The translations under genes were made by a program, and so were the position numbers. Below are positions 8,475 to 17,255 of a DNA stretch of 64,000 bases, in pieces (the stretch's first letter is position 1; the number at the start of each line of letters is the position of its first letter). The notes under the pieces were generated by a model that saw nothing but the letters and a program-made list of their open reading frames with translations, did not search any database and was not told where the DNA came from. The stretch lies in assembly GCF_037126285.1 (NCBI RefSeq), contig NZ_CP147012.1, positions 4,176,676 to 4,240,675 on the forward strand. The letters are read 5' to 3'. This DNA is from Bernardetia sp. MNP-M8. Lineage in GTDB: Bacteria > Bacteroidota > Bacteroidia > Cytophagales > Bernardetiaceae.

Positions 8475-9596
8475 TTATTTTTTTCTAACTCCCAATACGT
8501 TAGGAATTTCCCAAAAATGATGATTATTATCATTCAAATTAAAATTAGTTTCATAGCTTCCTTGTTTTGAAATTACACTATCGCCATACTTTATAAAAAA
8601 TGAAGTTTCTGGTCCTCCTTCCAAATACATGATTTTTTTGATATTGAGTTCTGATTTTAAAAGCATATCATTGTAAGTCTGAACATTATAGGGCGAACGA
8701 GTATGAATAAAAAGAACATTTGAATTCATATCTTCTGCCAAAACAACCATACTCCAATAACGCTTTTGATTTCCCCAACGGTTTTTTTGTCGGCAATCTA
8801 CCAAACGCAAATTCTGAATCAGCGTATTATAGTTTTTGATAGTTTTTTGCCAGTTTCCACACGAATTATCCATATCAATGATTTGAAATTCAGGTAAATT
8901 TTCACCTTTTTTGCTGTTTTTTGCGTCTTCTTTTAAGTTAAAAGCTGCAATAGAGTTATACTTTTCTGTAAAATTAGGATTATTTACAAACTCAAAATCT
9001 TTCATATAACCTGCGCTCATTCCGTCCATTTGGAACATAGAAGCATTAAAGGCAGCAATCAATTTCTCAGCTTTTGCCCATTTGGGAGCTGTTTTAGTTC
9101 CTTTTTTCTCAAATGACTTTTCAGAAATTTTTTCTAATGAAGAAATCAAATCTAACTTAAAAAATTTCATATCGATTCTCAAAACAGAAATCTTACTATC
9201 TGCAATATTTGACTTTATGGGAGCATCAAATTCAGCATATTCCAAGCCTTCTTCAAAAACTTTCCAAACTATCTTTGTTTCTACTTTTCTAGGCGTAAAA
9301 GTCGGAATTACTTCTTTAGGTTCTTGGTAATTAGAATCGCCATAAATCCAACCTGCTTTTTCTCCGTCATAGTAAGGGGCATTTTTATCTTCTTTGTTTG
9401 AGTCCGTTTTAGTAGAATCCAAGTCAATAATTTTACTTGTAGGAATTAGTATAGAATCTGATTGATTATTCGAATTTTCTTTTTGCTTTTCAGTTTGGGA
9501 AGAACTCACTGTACAAGAAAAACAAATCATTATAGAAATAAATACTAAAACAAATAACCTTATCTTTGTAGCTAAAATCAAAATAAAATGTTGCAT
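8475..9596 (-). CDS. Phosphodiester glycosidase (NAGPA-domain) lipoprotein
   Basis: A 373-residue lipoprotein. The signal ends in MICFSC near residue 28, and a Ser/Asn/Lys-rich linker follows to about residue 80. The C-terminal domain (about 115-370) fits the NAGPA/DUF2233 family: AAFNASMF and an AGYMKD segment early, then MYLEGGPETSFF late, which is the family's conserved Asp/Glu-Gly-Gly strand. This family includes the uncovering enzyme that removes GlcNAc from phosphodiester-linked sugars. In bacteria it is linked to envelope polysaccharides. The substrate here is unknown. Confidence 0.75.
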   Translation of the reverse strand: MQHFILILATKIRLFVLVFISIMICFSCTVSSSQTEKQKENSNNQSDSILIPTSKIIDLDSTKTDSNKEDKNAPYYDGEKAGWIYGDSNYQEPKEVIPTFTPRKVETKIVWKVFEEGLEYAEFDAPIKSNIADSKISVLRIDMKFFKLDLISSLEKISEKSFEKKGTKTAPKWAKAEKLIAAFNASMFQMDGMSAGYMKDFEFVNNPNFTEKYNSIAAFNLKEDAKNSKKGENLPEFQIIDMDNSCGNWQKTIKNYNTLIQNLRLVDCRQKNRWGNQKRYWSMVVLAEDMNSNVLFIHTRSPYNVQTYNDMLLKSELNIKKIMYLEGGPETSFFIKYGDSVISKQGSYETNFNLNDNNHHFWEIPNVLGVRKK

Positions 9597-9654
9597 AATG
9601 TAGCTTACTCTTTAGAGTGAGAAATAATGTATCGTAAATTTTAGTTTGCGACCA
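9597..9654. repeat. Dispersed repeat copy (CTTTAG hairpin pair), related to 39810-39870
   Basis: Immediately before the lipoprotein start lies a pair of small imperfect hairpins. The first reads TTACTCTTTAGAGTGA and the second is built around CGTAAATTTTAGTTTGCG. The same two-hairpin layout recurs at 39810-39870 with compensating changes. That marks a dispersed repeat and not a gene-specific control site. Confidence 0.55.
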
Positions 9655-9729
9655 AATGAGTTTTTGTTCTCAAAACGGAATGGGCATTTTTATATTGTAT
9701 GAAATTTTTGTAAAAAATATAGCAAATAA

Positions 9730-10662
9730 ATGGAATCTACTTATCACAATCCTGTCATGCTTTCTGAATGTATAGAAGCATTGGATATAAAAGAAAATGG
9801 AATTTATGTCGACCTTACTTTTGGAGGAGGAGGACACAGCCGAGCAATTTTAGAAAAACTAACTACAGGACGACTCTATGCCTTTGACCAAGATTCGGAT
9901 GCACAAGCACAAGCACAAGAATTAGCCAAAACAGCAAATACACTTGAAAATCCTTCTCGTTTTGTTTTTTTGAAGGCTAATTTTAGATACTTAGCTAAAT
10001 ATTTGAGAATGTATAAAGTAGAAAGTGTAGACGGGATTTTGGCAGATTTAGGGATTTCTTCGCACCAAATAGACGAGCCAACAAGAGGGTTTTCTACTCG
10101 TTTTGATGCTGATTTGGATATGCGAATGGATACTTCGACGAGCCAAACAGCAAGAGATATTTTGAATGAATACGGAGAATCTGAATTACACAAACTTTTT
10201 GGAATCTATGGAGAAATAAAAAATGCTAAAACTTTAGCTAAAACAATCGTAGCCTCAAGAATTAATAAACCTATTGAAACGACGACTGAATTTAAATCCA
10301 TTTTAGAACGTATTGCCCCTAAAAGACAAGAGTTTAAATACTATGCACAAGCATTTCAGGCATTGCGTATTGAAGTCAATCAAGAAATGGAATCTTTAGA
10401 AGATATGCTCCTTCAATGTGCTGAAGTTTTGAAAAAAGATGGACGTTTGGTTGCTATGTCGTATCATTCTTTAGAAGACCGACCTTTGAAAAAAATTATC
10501 CAAATGGGAAAATTGCATGGCGAAGTTGAAAAGGATTTTTATGGAAACATTCTAAAACCTTTTGAAGCCATAAATAGAAAACCAATTACTGCATCAAAAG
10601 AAGAAATTGAGCAAAATCCTAGAGCTAGAAGTGCAAAACTCAGAATTGCTAAAAAGCTGTAA
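9730..10662 (+). CDS. rsmH: 16S rRNA (cytosine-1402 N4)-methyltransferase
   Basis: A 310-residue SAM-dependent methyltransferase that methylates C1402 in the ribosomal P site. It opens with YHNPVMLSEC, the usual RsmH start. The SAM motif TFGGGGHSR lies at about 29-37, DGILADLGISSHQ at about 100-112, and a C-terminal YHSLEDRP motif completes the family pattern. Length is normal. In many bacteria rsmH sits between mraZ and ftsL in the division/cell-wall cluster. Here the neighbours are a lipoprotein and hutH, so it is detached from that cluster. Confidence 0.95.
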   Translation: MESTYHNPVMLSECIEALDIKENGIYVDLTFGGGGHSRAILEKLTTGRLYAFDQDSDAQAQAQELAKTANTLENPSRFVFLKANFRYLAKYLRMYKVESVDGILADLGISSHQIDEPTRGFSTRFDADLDMRMDTSTSQTARDILNEYGESELHKLFGIYGEIKNAKTLAKTIVASRINKPIETTTEFKSILERIAPKRQEFKYYAQAFQALRIEVNQEMESLEDMLLQCAEVLKKDGRLVAMSYHSLEDRPLKKIIQMGKLHGEVEKDFYGNILKPFEAINRKPITASKEEIEQNPRARSAKLRIAKKL

Positions 10663-10728
10663 TTCAAAAAATAATTAAATTAGAACCTAATCTTTGTAGG
10701 AAAACACAAACAAAAATAATTTTACTTT

Positions 10729-12228
10729 ATGCTTCATAAAATATCAAATCAAACTATTTCTATTCAAGAAATTTATCAAATTGCTAAATCTCATACAAAA
10801 ATAGAGCTTTCAGAAGAAAGCAAGGCACAGATACAAAAAGCACAAGCTTATCTAGAAAATCTTATCACACAGAGCGAAGAAGCCGTTTATGGTGTCAATA
10901 CTGGTTTTGGGTATTTGTGTAACTACAAAATTCCTAGAGAGCAGATTAGTGAATTACAAGAAAATCTAGTGATGTCGCACGCTTGTGGAATGGGCGATGA
11001 AGTGCCTACTTTTATCGTTCGTTTAATGTTACTTCTCAAAATTCAATCACTTTCTTACGGACATTCAGGCGTTCAGCTTCAAACGGTGCAACGACTTGTT
11101 GATTTTTATAATGAAGATATTTTGCCTGTTGTTTATGAATTGGGTTCTTTGGGTGCATCTGGCGATTTAGCTCCTTTGGCTCATCTTGCCTTGCCTGTAA
11201 TTGGAATGGGAGTAGTTCAGATAAAAGATGAAAATGGAGTTTATCAAAAATATCAAGCAGAAGAAATTTTAAAACAAAAAAACTGGAATCCAATAAAATT
11301 AAAGGCAAAAGAAGGTTTGGCAATGCTCAACGGAACACAGTTTATGAGTGCGTATGGGGTTGCATGTATGGTAGAGGGTCAAAAACTTAATAGTATTGGT
11401 GATACAATTGGCGCACTTTCAGCAGATGCATTTTTATGTCGTTCTGAGCCTTTTGATGAACTAACACACAAAATCCGTCCCCACAAAGGACAAATTGCCA
11501 CAGCAAAAACAATTAGAGAACTCTTGGAAGGAAGTGAAATAATGTTGCAACCCAAAGCACATGTTCAAGATCCTTATTCTTTCCGTTGTATGCCACAAGT
11601 GCAAGGCGCAAGTAAAGATGCTTTCAATTATATCAATTCTGTTTTTGAGTGTGAGATTAATTCGGTTACAGACAATCCAAATGTTTTTCCTGAAGAAGAC
11701 AAAATTCTTTCAGGGGGGAATTTTCATGGACAGCCACTAGCTATTTCTTTAGATTTTGCAGCAATTGCACTAGCAGAACTGGGAAGTATTTCGGAACGAA
11801 GAACCTATTTATTGATGGCAGGAGAGCGAAATTTGCCTCCTTTTTTGGTGCGTGATTCGGGTTTGCATTCGGGAATGATGATAGCACAATATACAGCAGC
11901 TTCGATAGTCAGTCAGAACAAGCAACTTTGTACGCCTGCAAGCGTTGATAGTATTATTTCCTCAAAAGGACAAGAAGACCATGTTAGCATGGGAGCAAAT
12001 GCAGCAACGAAACTCTATAAAATTCTTCAAAATGTAAAACGAATTTTGGGAATCGAACTCATGGCAGCAGCCCAAGCGATAGAATTTAGAAGACCTCTGA
12101 AGACATCAGATAAACTAGAAGAATTTTTATCAAGGTATAGAAATTATGTAGAACCTCTACAAAAAGATAGAATTCTGCACGATGATATGATAAAAAGCGT
12201 AGTTTTTATAGAAGAAACTGAAATTTAA
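10729..12228 (+). CDS. hutH: Histidine ammonia-lyase
   Basis: A 499-residue enzyme that deaminates histidine to urocanate, the first step of histidine breakdown. The MIO cofactor triad A143-S144-G145 sits in GSLGASGDLAP. GVNTGFGYL near residue 55 gives the conserved active-site Tyr/Asn region, and QDPYSFRCMPQV near residue 281 is another family signature. Length matches the family. No hutU, hutI or hutG lies nearby, so the rest of the pathway must be elsewhere. It is followed at 9 bases by a zinc-finger membrane protein gene. Confidence 0.94.
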   Translation: MLHKISNQTISIQEIYQIAKSHTKIELSEESKAQIQKAQAYLENLITQSEEAVYGVNTGFGYLCNYKIPREQISELQENLVMSHACGMGDEVPTFIVRLMLLLKIQSLSYGHSGVQLQTVQRLVDFYNEDILPVVYELGSLGASGDLAPLAHLALPVIGMGVVQIKDENGVYQKYQAEEILKQKNWNPIKLKAKEGLAMLNGTQFMSAYGVACMVEGQKLNSIGDTIGALSADAFLCRSEPFDELTHKIRPHKGQIATAKTIRELLEGSEIMLQPKAHVQDPYSFRCMPQVQGASKDAFNYINSVFECEINSVTDNPNVFPEEDKILSGGNFHGQPLAISLDFAAIALAELGSISERRTYLLMAGERNLPPFLVRDSGLHSGMMIAQYTAASIVSQNKQLCTPASVDSIISSKGQEDHVSMGANAATKLYKILQNVKRILGIELMAAAQAIEFRRPLKTSDKLEEFLSRYRNYVEPLQKDRILHDDMIKSVVFIEETEI

Positions 12229-12237
12229 AATCAAAAA

Positions 12238-12957
12238 ATGATTCATTCTCACAGACTTACAAGCAAAAACAAAAGACACAAAAGTTTTTTAGAAGAAGAG
12301 CGTAAAGACCCCATTACTGGAGATAAACTTATCGAAGGAAATGAAATCGTACTTTGTGGAGCTTGTAAGTCTGCTTTTTTGTTGGATTCGTGGAATTATA
12401 TGGCTCATAGTCATTGTAATCAACCTTTTACATTAAAGGAAATTCCAATGAAACAGCATGTGGTAAAAGAAGTGAAGATAGAAGTAGAAAAGAAATATAA
12501 ACTCATTCTTAAAGATGATAATGAATTTTTAAGAGCTTTTTTAGTTCTTCCTAATCTATTCTTTTCAATTCCTATATTTCTCATGTCTATGATTCAAACT
12601 AATTTTTTAAGTCAATTTTTGAGTCTTTTTTTTATAGCTCTTATTTTGATGTCTCTGTTTGCATATTTACTCGTTCAAAAAAACAAAATCATTTTTGATA
12701 AAATAAAATTCATAGTATCTCTACCTTTTAATAGCAAAATAGTCTATTTGTCAGAAGTAGAAAAGTTAGATTTTTTTGCTTCTGATAAAAATAAAGACAT
12801 CCTTTTTTTAGTGATTTTTTTTGAAAATGGACGAACTAAAAGAATGAAAATAATGAGAAATAAAAAAACTATTTCAGAACTAAAAGGACTACAAGAATAT
12901 TTTGAAGAAAATAATTTGAGTAATAAAATTTCTGTTTTCATTGATAAGTTGATCTGA
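12238..12957 (+). CDS. Membrane protein with N-terminal zinc-finger-like motif
   Basis: A 239-residue protein of unknown function. The first 65 residues hold a possible metal site: CGACKS near residue 40, then HSHCNQ about 20 residues later, giving a C-x2-C...H-x-H-C pattern like a RING or treble-clef finger. Two hydrophobic segments follow at about residues 103-145. The cytoplasmic C-terminal half is lysine rich with a strand-rich FLVIFFENGRTKR part, reminiscent of small PH-like domains. It starts 9 bases after hutH and is probably co-transcribed. No link with histidine use is evident. Confidence 0.65.
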   Translation: MIHSHRLTSKNKRHKSFLEEERKDPITGDKLIEGNEIVLCGACKSAFLLDSWNYMAHSHCNQPFTLKEIPMKQHVVKEVKIEVEKKYKLILKDDNEFLRAFLVLPNLFFSIPIFLMSMIQTNFLSQFLSLFFIALILMSLFAYLLVQKNKIIFDKIKFIVSLPFNSKIVYLSEVEKLDFFASDKNKDILFLVIFFENGRTKRMKIMRNKKTISELKGLQEYFEENNLSNKISVFIDKLI

Positions 12958-12972
12958 AGAAAAATCTAATAG

Positions 12973-13022
12973 AAACTTTGTCAGTAGTTGTTTGGTAGTC
13001 CAAATAACTCTGACAACAGTTT
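12973..13022. terminator. Bidirectional hairpin between converging genes
   Basis: A nearly complementary 23-base inverted repeat (12973-12995 against 13000-13022, with small bulges) fills the gap between the plus-strand membrane protein gene and the minus-strand gene ending at 13048. Position and A/T-rich flanks suggest a shared terminator. Confidence 0.6.
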
Positions 13023-13047
13023 GAAAAAAGATAAAAGTTTTTTCTAA

Positions 13048-13341
13048 TTATACCACATAAACATATAATGATTTCCATACAGTTTGAGCAGGTTCTTTAT
13101 ATTCCCATCTCATTCCTTTTTTAGCAAAATAATCAGCTATTTTTTGTGCCTCTTCTTCTGAGGTTGCTTCCCAACAAATCCATGTTTTAGGTTTTCCAAG
13201 TTCTCTTTTCATAGCGACTGGATTTGCTGTTACTCCAATACACATATTTTTATATTTCTTTTTCCAAAATAAAAGTACACGTTCTTTGCGATAGTCTGCT
13301 TCACGTTCGATAGCTTTTGCGATTCTTTGTAGCTTGCTCAT
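13048..13341 (-). CDS. Small conserved-looking protein of unknown function
   Basis: A 97-residue basic protein without signal peptide or membrane segment. It has a helical N-terminus rich in Lys/Arg/Glu, a WICWEATSEEEAQKIADYF segment that looks like an alpha/beta fold, and a tryptophan-rich end. The composition and a proper ATG after an AT-rich stretch suggest a real gene. No family was recognised. Confidence 0.6.
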   Translation of the reverse strand: MSKLQRIAKAIEREADYRKERVLLFWKKKYKNMCIGVTANPVAMKRELGKPKTWICWEATSEEEAQKIADYFAKKGMRWEYKEPAQTVWKSLYVYVV

Positions 13342-13743
13342 ACTTCTAGATATTTAAGATTGATATTATTTTGTAGTTAAGATAAAGAGGTTGGTTAGAC
13401 AAACTGTCTTTCTTTATCCTCTTTCTATACTACAAAGATAGAAGCGTAGAACGTAAAGGATTTGAGGTGTAAATTATTTTTTGAAAATAAATGAAAATTA
13501 TATTCAAAGTGCTTGAGCATCAAATATATATCTAAATAATCAGTGAGAACATTTAATAAAGTAGTCAGAAAATTTTTACGACTTTTGAGGATATTAAAAA
13601 GAAAGCACAAAGTAAAATACTTAAGTAATTGAGCAGAATTACATATAACAAAACCCACGATTAAAATCGTGGGAAAATGGGTTTCATTTATCTGTGTTAT
13701 ATTTTTTGCGTCTGAAATTTTTGATTAAAAAATAGAAAAAAAA
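13342..13743. other. Gene-poor interval with a 20-bp palindrome
   Basis: This 400-base gap has no convincing gene. A 77-residue open frame on the minus strand (13425-13658) is Phe/Leu/Asn rich with no recognisable motif and is probably spurious. A perfect 8-bp stem hairpin (13654-13661/13666-13673, TAAA loop) lies just beyond the argH stop. It may end the arginine operon transcript. It shares a central TTAAAA with the palindrome at 18327-18348. Confidence 0.5.
13654..13673. terminator. Hairpin downstream of argH
   Basis: An 8-bp perfect stem with loop TAAA, 70 bases beyond the argH stop. It may act as the operon's terminator or be one of the dispersed palindromes. The T-run on the minus strand is weak. 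Confidence 0.45.
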
Positions 13744-15024
13744 CTAAAATGCTTCATCAAATTTTGACTTGATTTCCTTCAAACAAAGATTTCCGATACT
13801 TCCCTCGTGTGTGTGACGTACAGTTTTTTCAGGATTAAAATTTCCTTCTAAAATCTGCTTTCCTAATTGCTGATAAGATTCTCTAAAACTCATTCCATTC
13901 AAAACCAGTTTGTTGAGTTCTTCAACGCTATACACATAATCGTAGAGCGAATTATCCATTATGTTTTCATGAACAATGATATTTTCTAGCATAAAATGAC
14001 AAACAATTAAATTTTCTTTTGTCGTTTCGATGGCTTCCATTACACTTCCTTTCAAAAGTTGAAAATCTCTATGATAACCACTAGGTAAATTATTGGTAAT
14101 CATAATCAGCTTGGCAGGAAGATTTTGAATTTTGTTACTTTTCCCTCTCAAAAGCTCAAAAACATCAGGGTTTTGTTTGTGAGGCATAATACTAGAACCT
14201 GTTGTTAGTTCTTTTGGAAAACTTAGAAAGCCAAAGTTTTGACTATTGTACAAACAAACATCCATAGCAAATTTTGAGAGCGTTCCAGCCAAAGATGCCA
14301 AAGCAAAAGCCACCGTTTTTTCTAATTTCCCTCTACTCATTTGTGCTGCAATAACGTTGTAATTGAGCGTTGAAAAACCTAGTAAATCCGTTGTCATTTG
14401 TCTATCAATAGGAAAAGAACTTCCATAACCAGCAGCTGAACCAAGTGGATTTTGATCAGTAATTTTATAAGCAGCATTGAGCAAAATCACATCACTAATC
14501 AACGTTTCGGCATACGCACCAAACCACAAACCAAAAGAAGAAGGCATCGCAATTTGTAAATGGGTATAACCTGGTATGAGAATATCCTTATGTTTTTCAC
14601 TCAGCTTTAAAAGCAAATCAAAAAGATTTTTAGTCAATTCTTTGATTTCCTTCAATTCATCTTTCATGTACAAATGCAAATCGACAAGAACTTGGTCGTT
14701 ACGAGAACGAGCTGTGTGAATTTTTTTACCTGCTTCTCCAATTTTTTGAGTAAGTTGAAATTCTATTTTAGAATGAACATCTTCAAAATTATCTTCAATT
14801 ACAAAAGTTTCTTCTTCAATTTCTGTTTGAATTTCTTGTAACCCTTTTTCAATATCTTGCAATTCTTGTTCTGTCAGAATTCCAATTTTGTGTAGCATTT
14901 TGGCATGTGCCATATTTCCCAAAACGTCGTATTTGGCGAGTTTCATGTCCAAAACTCTATCGTTTCCGACGGTATAAGTTTCGATTAAATTGTTGATTGA
15001 ATAGCCTTTATCCCAAAGTTTCAT
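13744..15024 (-). CDS. argH: Argininosuccinate lyase
   Basis: A 426-residue enzyme splitting argininosuccinate into arginine and fumarate, the last step of the pathway. The fumarase-superfamily signature GSSIMPHKQNPD lies near residues 273-284 and holds the catalytic Ser loop. HTARSRNDQV near residue 103 and GYTHLQIAMPSS near 151 are the other two conserved regions. The length is slightly below the common 450-470. It is the last gene of the minus-strand arginine operon, separated from the deacylase gene by 135 bases holding a palindromic repeat. Confidence 0.95.
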   Translation of the reverse strand: MKLWDKGYSINNLIETYTVGNDRVLDMKLAKYDVLGNMAHAKMLHKIGILTEQELQDIEKGLQEIQTEIEEETFVIEDNFEDVHSKIEFQLTQKIGEAGKKIHTARSRNDQVLVDLHLYMKDELKEIKELTKNLFDLLLKLSEKHKDILIPGYTHLQIAMPSSFGLWFGAYAETLISDVILLNAAYKITDQNPLGSAAGYGSSFPIDRQMTTDLLGFSTLNYNVIAAQMSRGKLEKTVAFALASLAGTLSKFAMDVCLYNSQNFGFLSFPKELTTGSSIMPHKQNPDVFELLRGKSNKIQNLPAKLIMITNNLPSGYHRDFQLLKGSVMEAIETTKENLIVCHFMLENIIVHENIMDNSLYDYVYSVEELNKLVLNGMSFRESYQQLGKQILEGNFNPEKTVRHTHEGSIGNLCLKEIKSKFDEAF

Positions 15025-15043
15025 AATGTTTTTTTTATAATTA

Positions 15044-15071
15044 TGTCGTTGGTGGGGACACCAACAACGGC
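15044..15071. repeat. Palindromic repeat in the argE-argH junction
   Basis: The motif GTCGTTGGTG...CACCAACAACG forms a short hairpin and matches one arm of the large palindrome at 3067-3126 almost base for base. It is an apparent dispersed repeat inserted between two operon genes. Confidence 0.65.
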
Positions 15072-15159
15072 TAGATTTATATTTTAAGAATAAACGACCT
15101 TTTTAATCTGTTGCTTAATTGATAACCAATAACTTAAAATCGTAATTCGTAATTGTTCC

Positions 15160-16242
15160 TTAGATAATTTTTGACAAAAGTTGAATATAAATTTCAATGG
15201 CTTCATTTATTTCATCAATAAAAATAAATTCGTCTGCACTATGCGAACGCAAAGAATCTCCTGCACCCATTTTCAAAGAAGGACAAGACAAAACAGCTTG
15301 GTCGGAAAGTGTTGGCGAACCGTAAGTAGTTCTACCTAAATCAATTCCAGCCTGTACAATTGGATGAGAAATATCAATACCCGAAGAATTGAGATTAAAA
15401 GAACGTGCGACCAACTTACTTTTTGTATTTTGATTCAAAAATTCAAAAATTTCTCTGTTTGTATAAAGTTCATTAAAACGAACATCCACCACAAAATGAC
15501 ACGACGCAGGTACGACATTGTGCTGCTCTCCTGCATTAATTTGTGTTACACTTATTTTGACTTTTCCTAGAAGTGGCGATATTTTCGGAAATTCATAATT
15601 TTTTAGATAAAAAATATCTTCTAAGGCTTCATAAATAGCATTTTTTGTATTTTCGTGTGCTGCATGTCCTGCAATTCCTTGAGCATATCCATCAATGACT
15701 AGTAATCCTTTTTCAGCGATGGCAAGTTGCATGTGTGTAGGTTCACCAACAATAGCAAAGTCAATTTTTGGTAATTCTTTCAAAAGTCCACACAAACCAT
15801 TTTTTCCAGAACTTTCTTCTTCGCCTGTTGCTGCAATGAGCAAATTATAGTTTAGATTTGGCTCTTTATAGAAATGAACAAAAGTAGCCAGCAAAGAAAC
15901 CAAAGAACCACCTGCATCATTACTTCCCAAACCAAATAATTTTCCATCTTCGATAGTCGGTTCAAAAGGATTTCTTGTATAGCCTTTGTTTGGTTTTACG
16001 GTGTCGTGGTGTGAATTGAGTAAAATAGTAGGCTTGTTTTCATCAAAATGTAGATTGGTTGCCCAAACATTATTATTACTTCGTTTAAAATCAATTTCAT
16101 ATTTTTTTAAATAATCAGAAATTAAAATGGCTGTTTCATCTTCTTCACTAGAAAATGACTGCGTAGAAATTAGATTTTGAAGTAATTGTATGGCTTCTTT
16201 TTGAAGGTTTTTTATGTTAGTTTTAGTAGTTGAGTTTTTCAT
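15160..16242 (-). CDS. argE: M20 family deacylase, probable N-acyl-ornithine/citrulline deacetylase
   Basis: A 360-residue M20 zinc peptidase-fold enzyme. Metal-site motifs are LLNSHHDTV near residue 75, GSNDAGG near 109, TGEEESSG near 139 with the catalytic Glu, VGEPTH near 168 and SHSADEF near the C-terminus. In this operon it should remove the acetyl (or succinyl) group from N-acyl-citrulline or N-acyl-ornithine. The frame can run up to 16377, but that would pass through a palindrome and overlap argB, so the ATG at 16240-16242 (MKNSTTK) is chosen. The gene symbol rests on operon context, since M20 sequences also include DapE and LysK. Confidence 0.87.
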   Translation of the reverse strand: MKNSTTKTNIKNLQKEAIQLLQNLISTQSFSSEEDETAILISDYLKKYEIDFKRSNNNVWATNLHFDENKPTILLNSHHDTVKPNKGYTRNPFEPTIEDGKLFGLGSNDAGGSLVSLLATFVHFYKEPNLNYNLLIAATGEEESSGKNGLCGLLKELPKIDFAIVGEPTHMQLAIAEKGLLVIDGYAQGIAGHAAHENTKNAIYEALEDIFYLKNYEFPKISPLLGKVKISVTQINAGEQHNVVPASCHFVVDVRFNELYTNREIFEFLNQNTKSKLVARSFNLNSSGIDISHPIVQAGIDLGRTTYGSPTLSDQAVLSCPSLKMGAGDSLRSHSADEFIFIDEINEAIEIYIQLLSKII

Positions 16243-16274
16243 TTTTTTAGTCAAATTGTGAGTTATAAGTATTT

Positions 16275-16327
16275 CAGACTTCCCAGTCTGAATAAATTTA
16301 GTTTTTGCGAACAGACTGGGAAGTCTG
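16275..16327. repeat. Palindromic repeat in the argB-argE junction
   Basis: The 16-base arms at 16275-16290 and 16312-16327 are perfectly complementary. Each arm is itself nearly palindromic (CAGACT...AGTCTG). The right arm ends at the base next to the argB stop codon, so the repeat abuts the gene exactly. Confidence 0.8.
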
Positions 16328-17107
16328 TTATACATGAATTTCAGTATGTGGCAAATCTGTATTTTTGATAAAATCAATATTGCTAATAATTACTTTTTGA
16401 ACACCTTTTTGAAGTGCATAAAAACAGTTATCTAACTTCGGAATCATTCCTTGATAAATAATTTCTTGCTTTTTAAGTTCTTCATATTCTTGGAATTTTA
16501 GCATAGAAATAATTGAATTTTCATCTTCTGTATCTCTCAAAACACCTTTTTTCTCAAAACAATAAATTAAAGTCGTTTCATAATTTTGACTCAATGCAAC
16601 GGCAAGACTTGAAGCAATAGTATCAGCATTAGTATTTAATAAAGTTCCTTTTTTATCGTGAGTAATCGCAGAAAAAACAGGAATTGTATTTTTTTGAAGT
16701 AAAAAGTCAATTATTTCTGTATTTATTCTTTCAATATCTCCCACAAAACCATAATCAATATTCTTTACAGGACGTTTTTTTGCCAAAATCGTATTTGCAT
16801 CTGCACCTGATAATCCTAGTGCATTACAATTTTTACTTTGAAGATTTGCTACAATTTTTTTATTTATAAGTCCTGCGTAGACCATAGTGACGACTTCTAA
16901 TTCTTCTTTTGAAGTAATACGTCTTCCTTCTACCAATTTCGAAACAATTCCTAATTTTTGACTGATTTGTGTAGCTATTTTTCCACCTCCATGAATCAAA
17001 ATTTTTGGAACAGAAAGAGCAGCAAATTTTTCTAAAAAAGTATCTAATTCGTTTGGATTATCGATACAATTCCCTCCTATTTTGACGATATAAAGTTGTT
17101 TTTTCAT
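16328..17107 (-). CDS. argB: Acetylglutamate kinase
   Basis: A 259-residue amino-acid kinase phosphorylating N-acetylglutamate, the second step of arginine synthesis. It opens with YIVKIGGN (Lys plus Gly-Gly phosphate site), then LIHGGGKIATQ near residue 38 and GLSGADANT near 98. A C-terminal IISNID strand ends the domain. The length is that of the short, non-regulated form lacking the N-terminal arginine-sensing helix, so arginine feedback on this enzyme is not expected. It lies between argF' and the deacylase gene. Confidence 0.93.
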   Translation of the reverse strand: MKKQLYIVKIGGNCIDNPNELDTFLEKFAALSVPKILIHGGGKIATQISQKLGIVSKLVEGRRITSKEELEVVTMVYAGLINKKIVANLQSKNCNALGLSGADANTILAKKRPVKNIDYGFVGDIERINTEIIDFLLQKNTIPVFSAITHDKKGTLLNTNADTIASSLAVALSQNYETTLIYCFEKKGVLRDTEDENSIISMLKFQEYEELKKQEIIYQGMIPKLDNCFYALQKGVQKVIISNIDFIKNTDLPHTEIHV

Positions 17108-17119
17108 AGTTTTAGTAGT

Positions 17120-17252
17120 GCGTTGAGTTTAGCTACGCTGAGGACTACGTCGTTCTCAGAACTGAATGTAACGCTTCCTCAGAAGCGTGATATTTAAGAT
17201 AAATCACGCTTTTGAGAAAGCGTAATAGTTCGTTTGTGAGCAAACGAACACA
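17120..17252. repeat. Composite palindromic repeat (RAYT-linked family) in the argF'-argB junction
   Basis: The 148-base junction carries several hairpins. The main one pairs ACGCTTCCTCAGAAGCGTGA (17171-17190) with an imperfect inverse at 17203-17224. The second, at 17228-17249, pairs GTTCGTTT with AAACGAAC, and the tail reads GAACACAC. The same units recur at 36824-36934, 59740-59767 and 60351-60435, beside the REP-associated transposase. Confidence 0.8.
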
Positions 17253-17255
17253 CAA

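Noticed and set aside
13425-13658. 77-residue minus-strand frame between argH and the small protein gene
   Set aside because: Phe/Leu/Asn-rich with no motif, in an AT-rich gap, and it overlaps a palindrome at its start. It was treated as chance.
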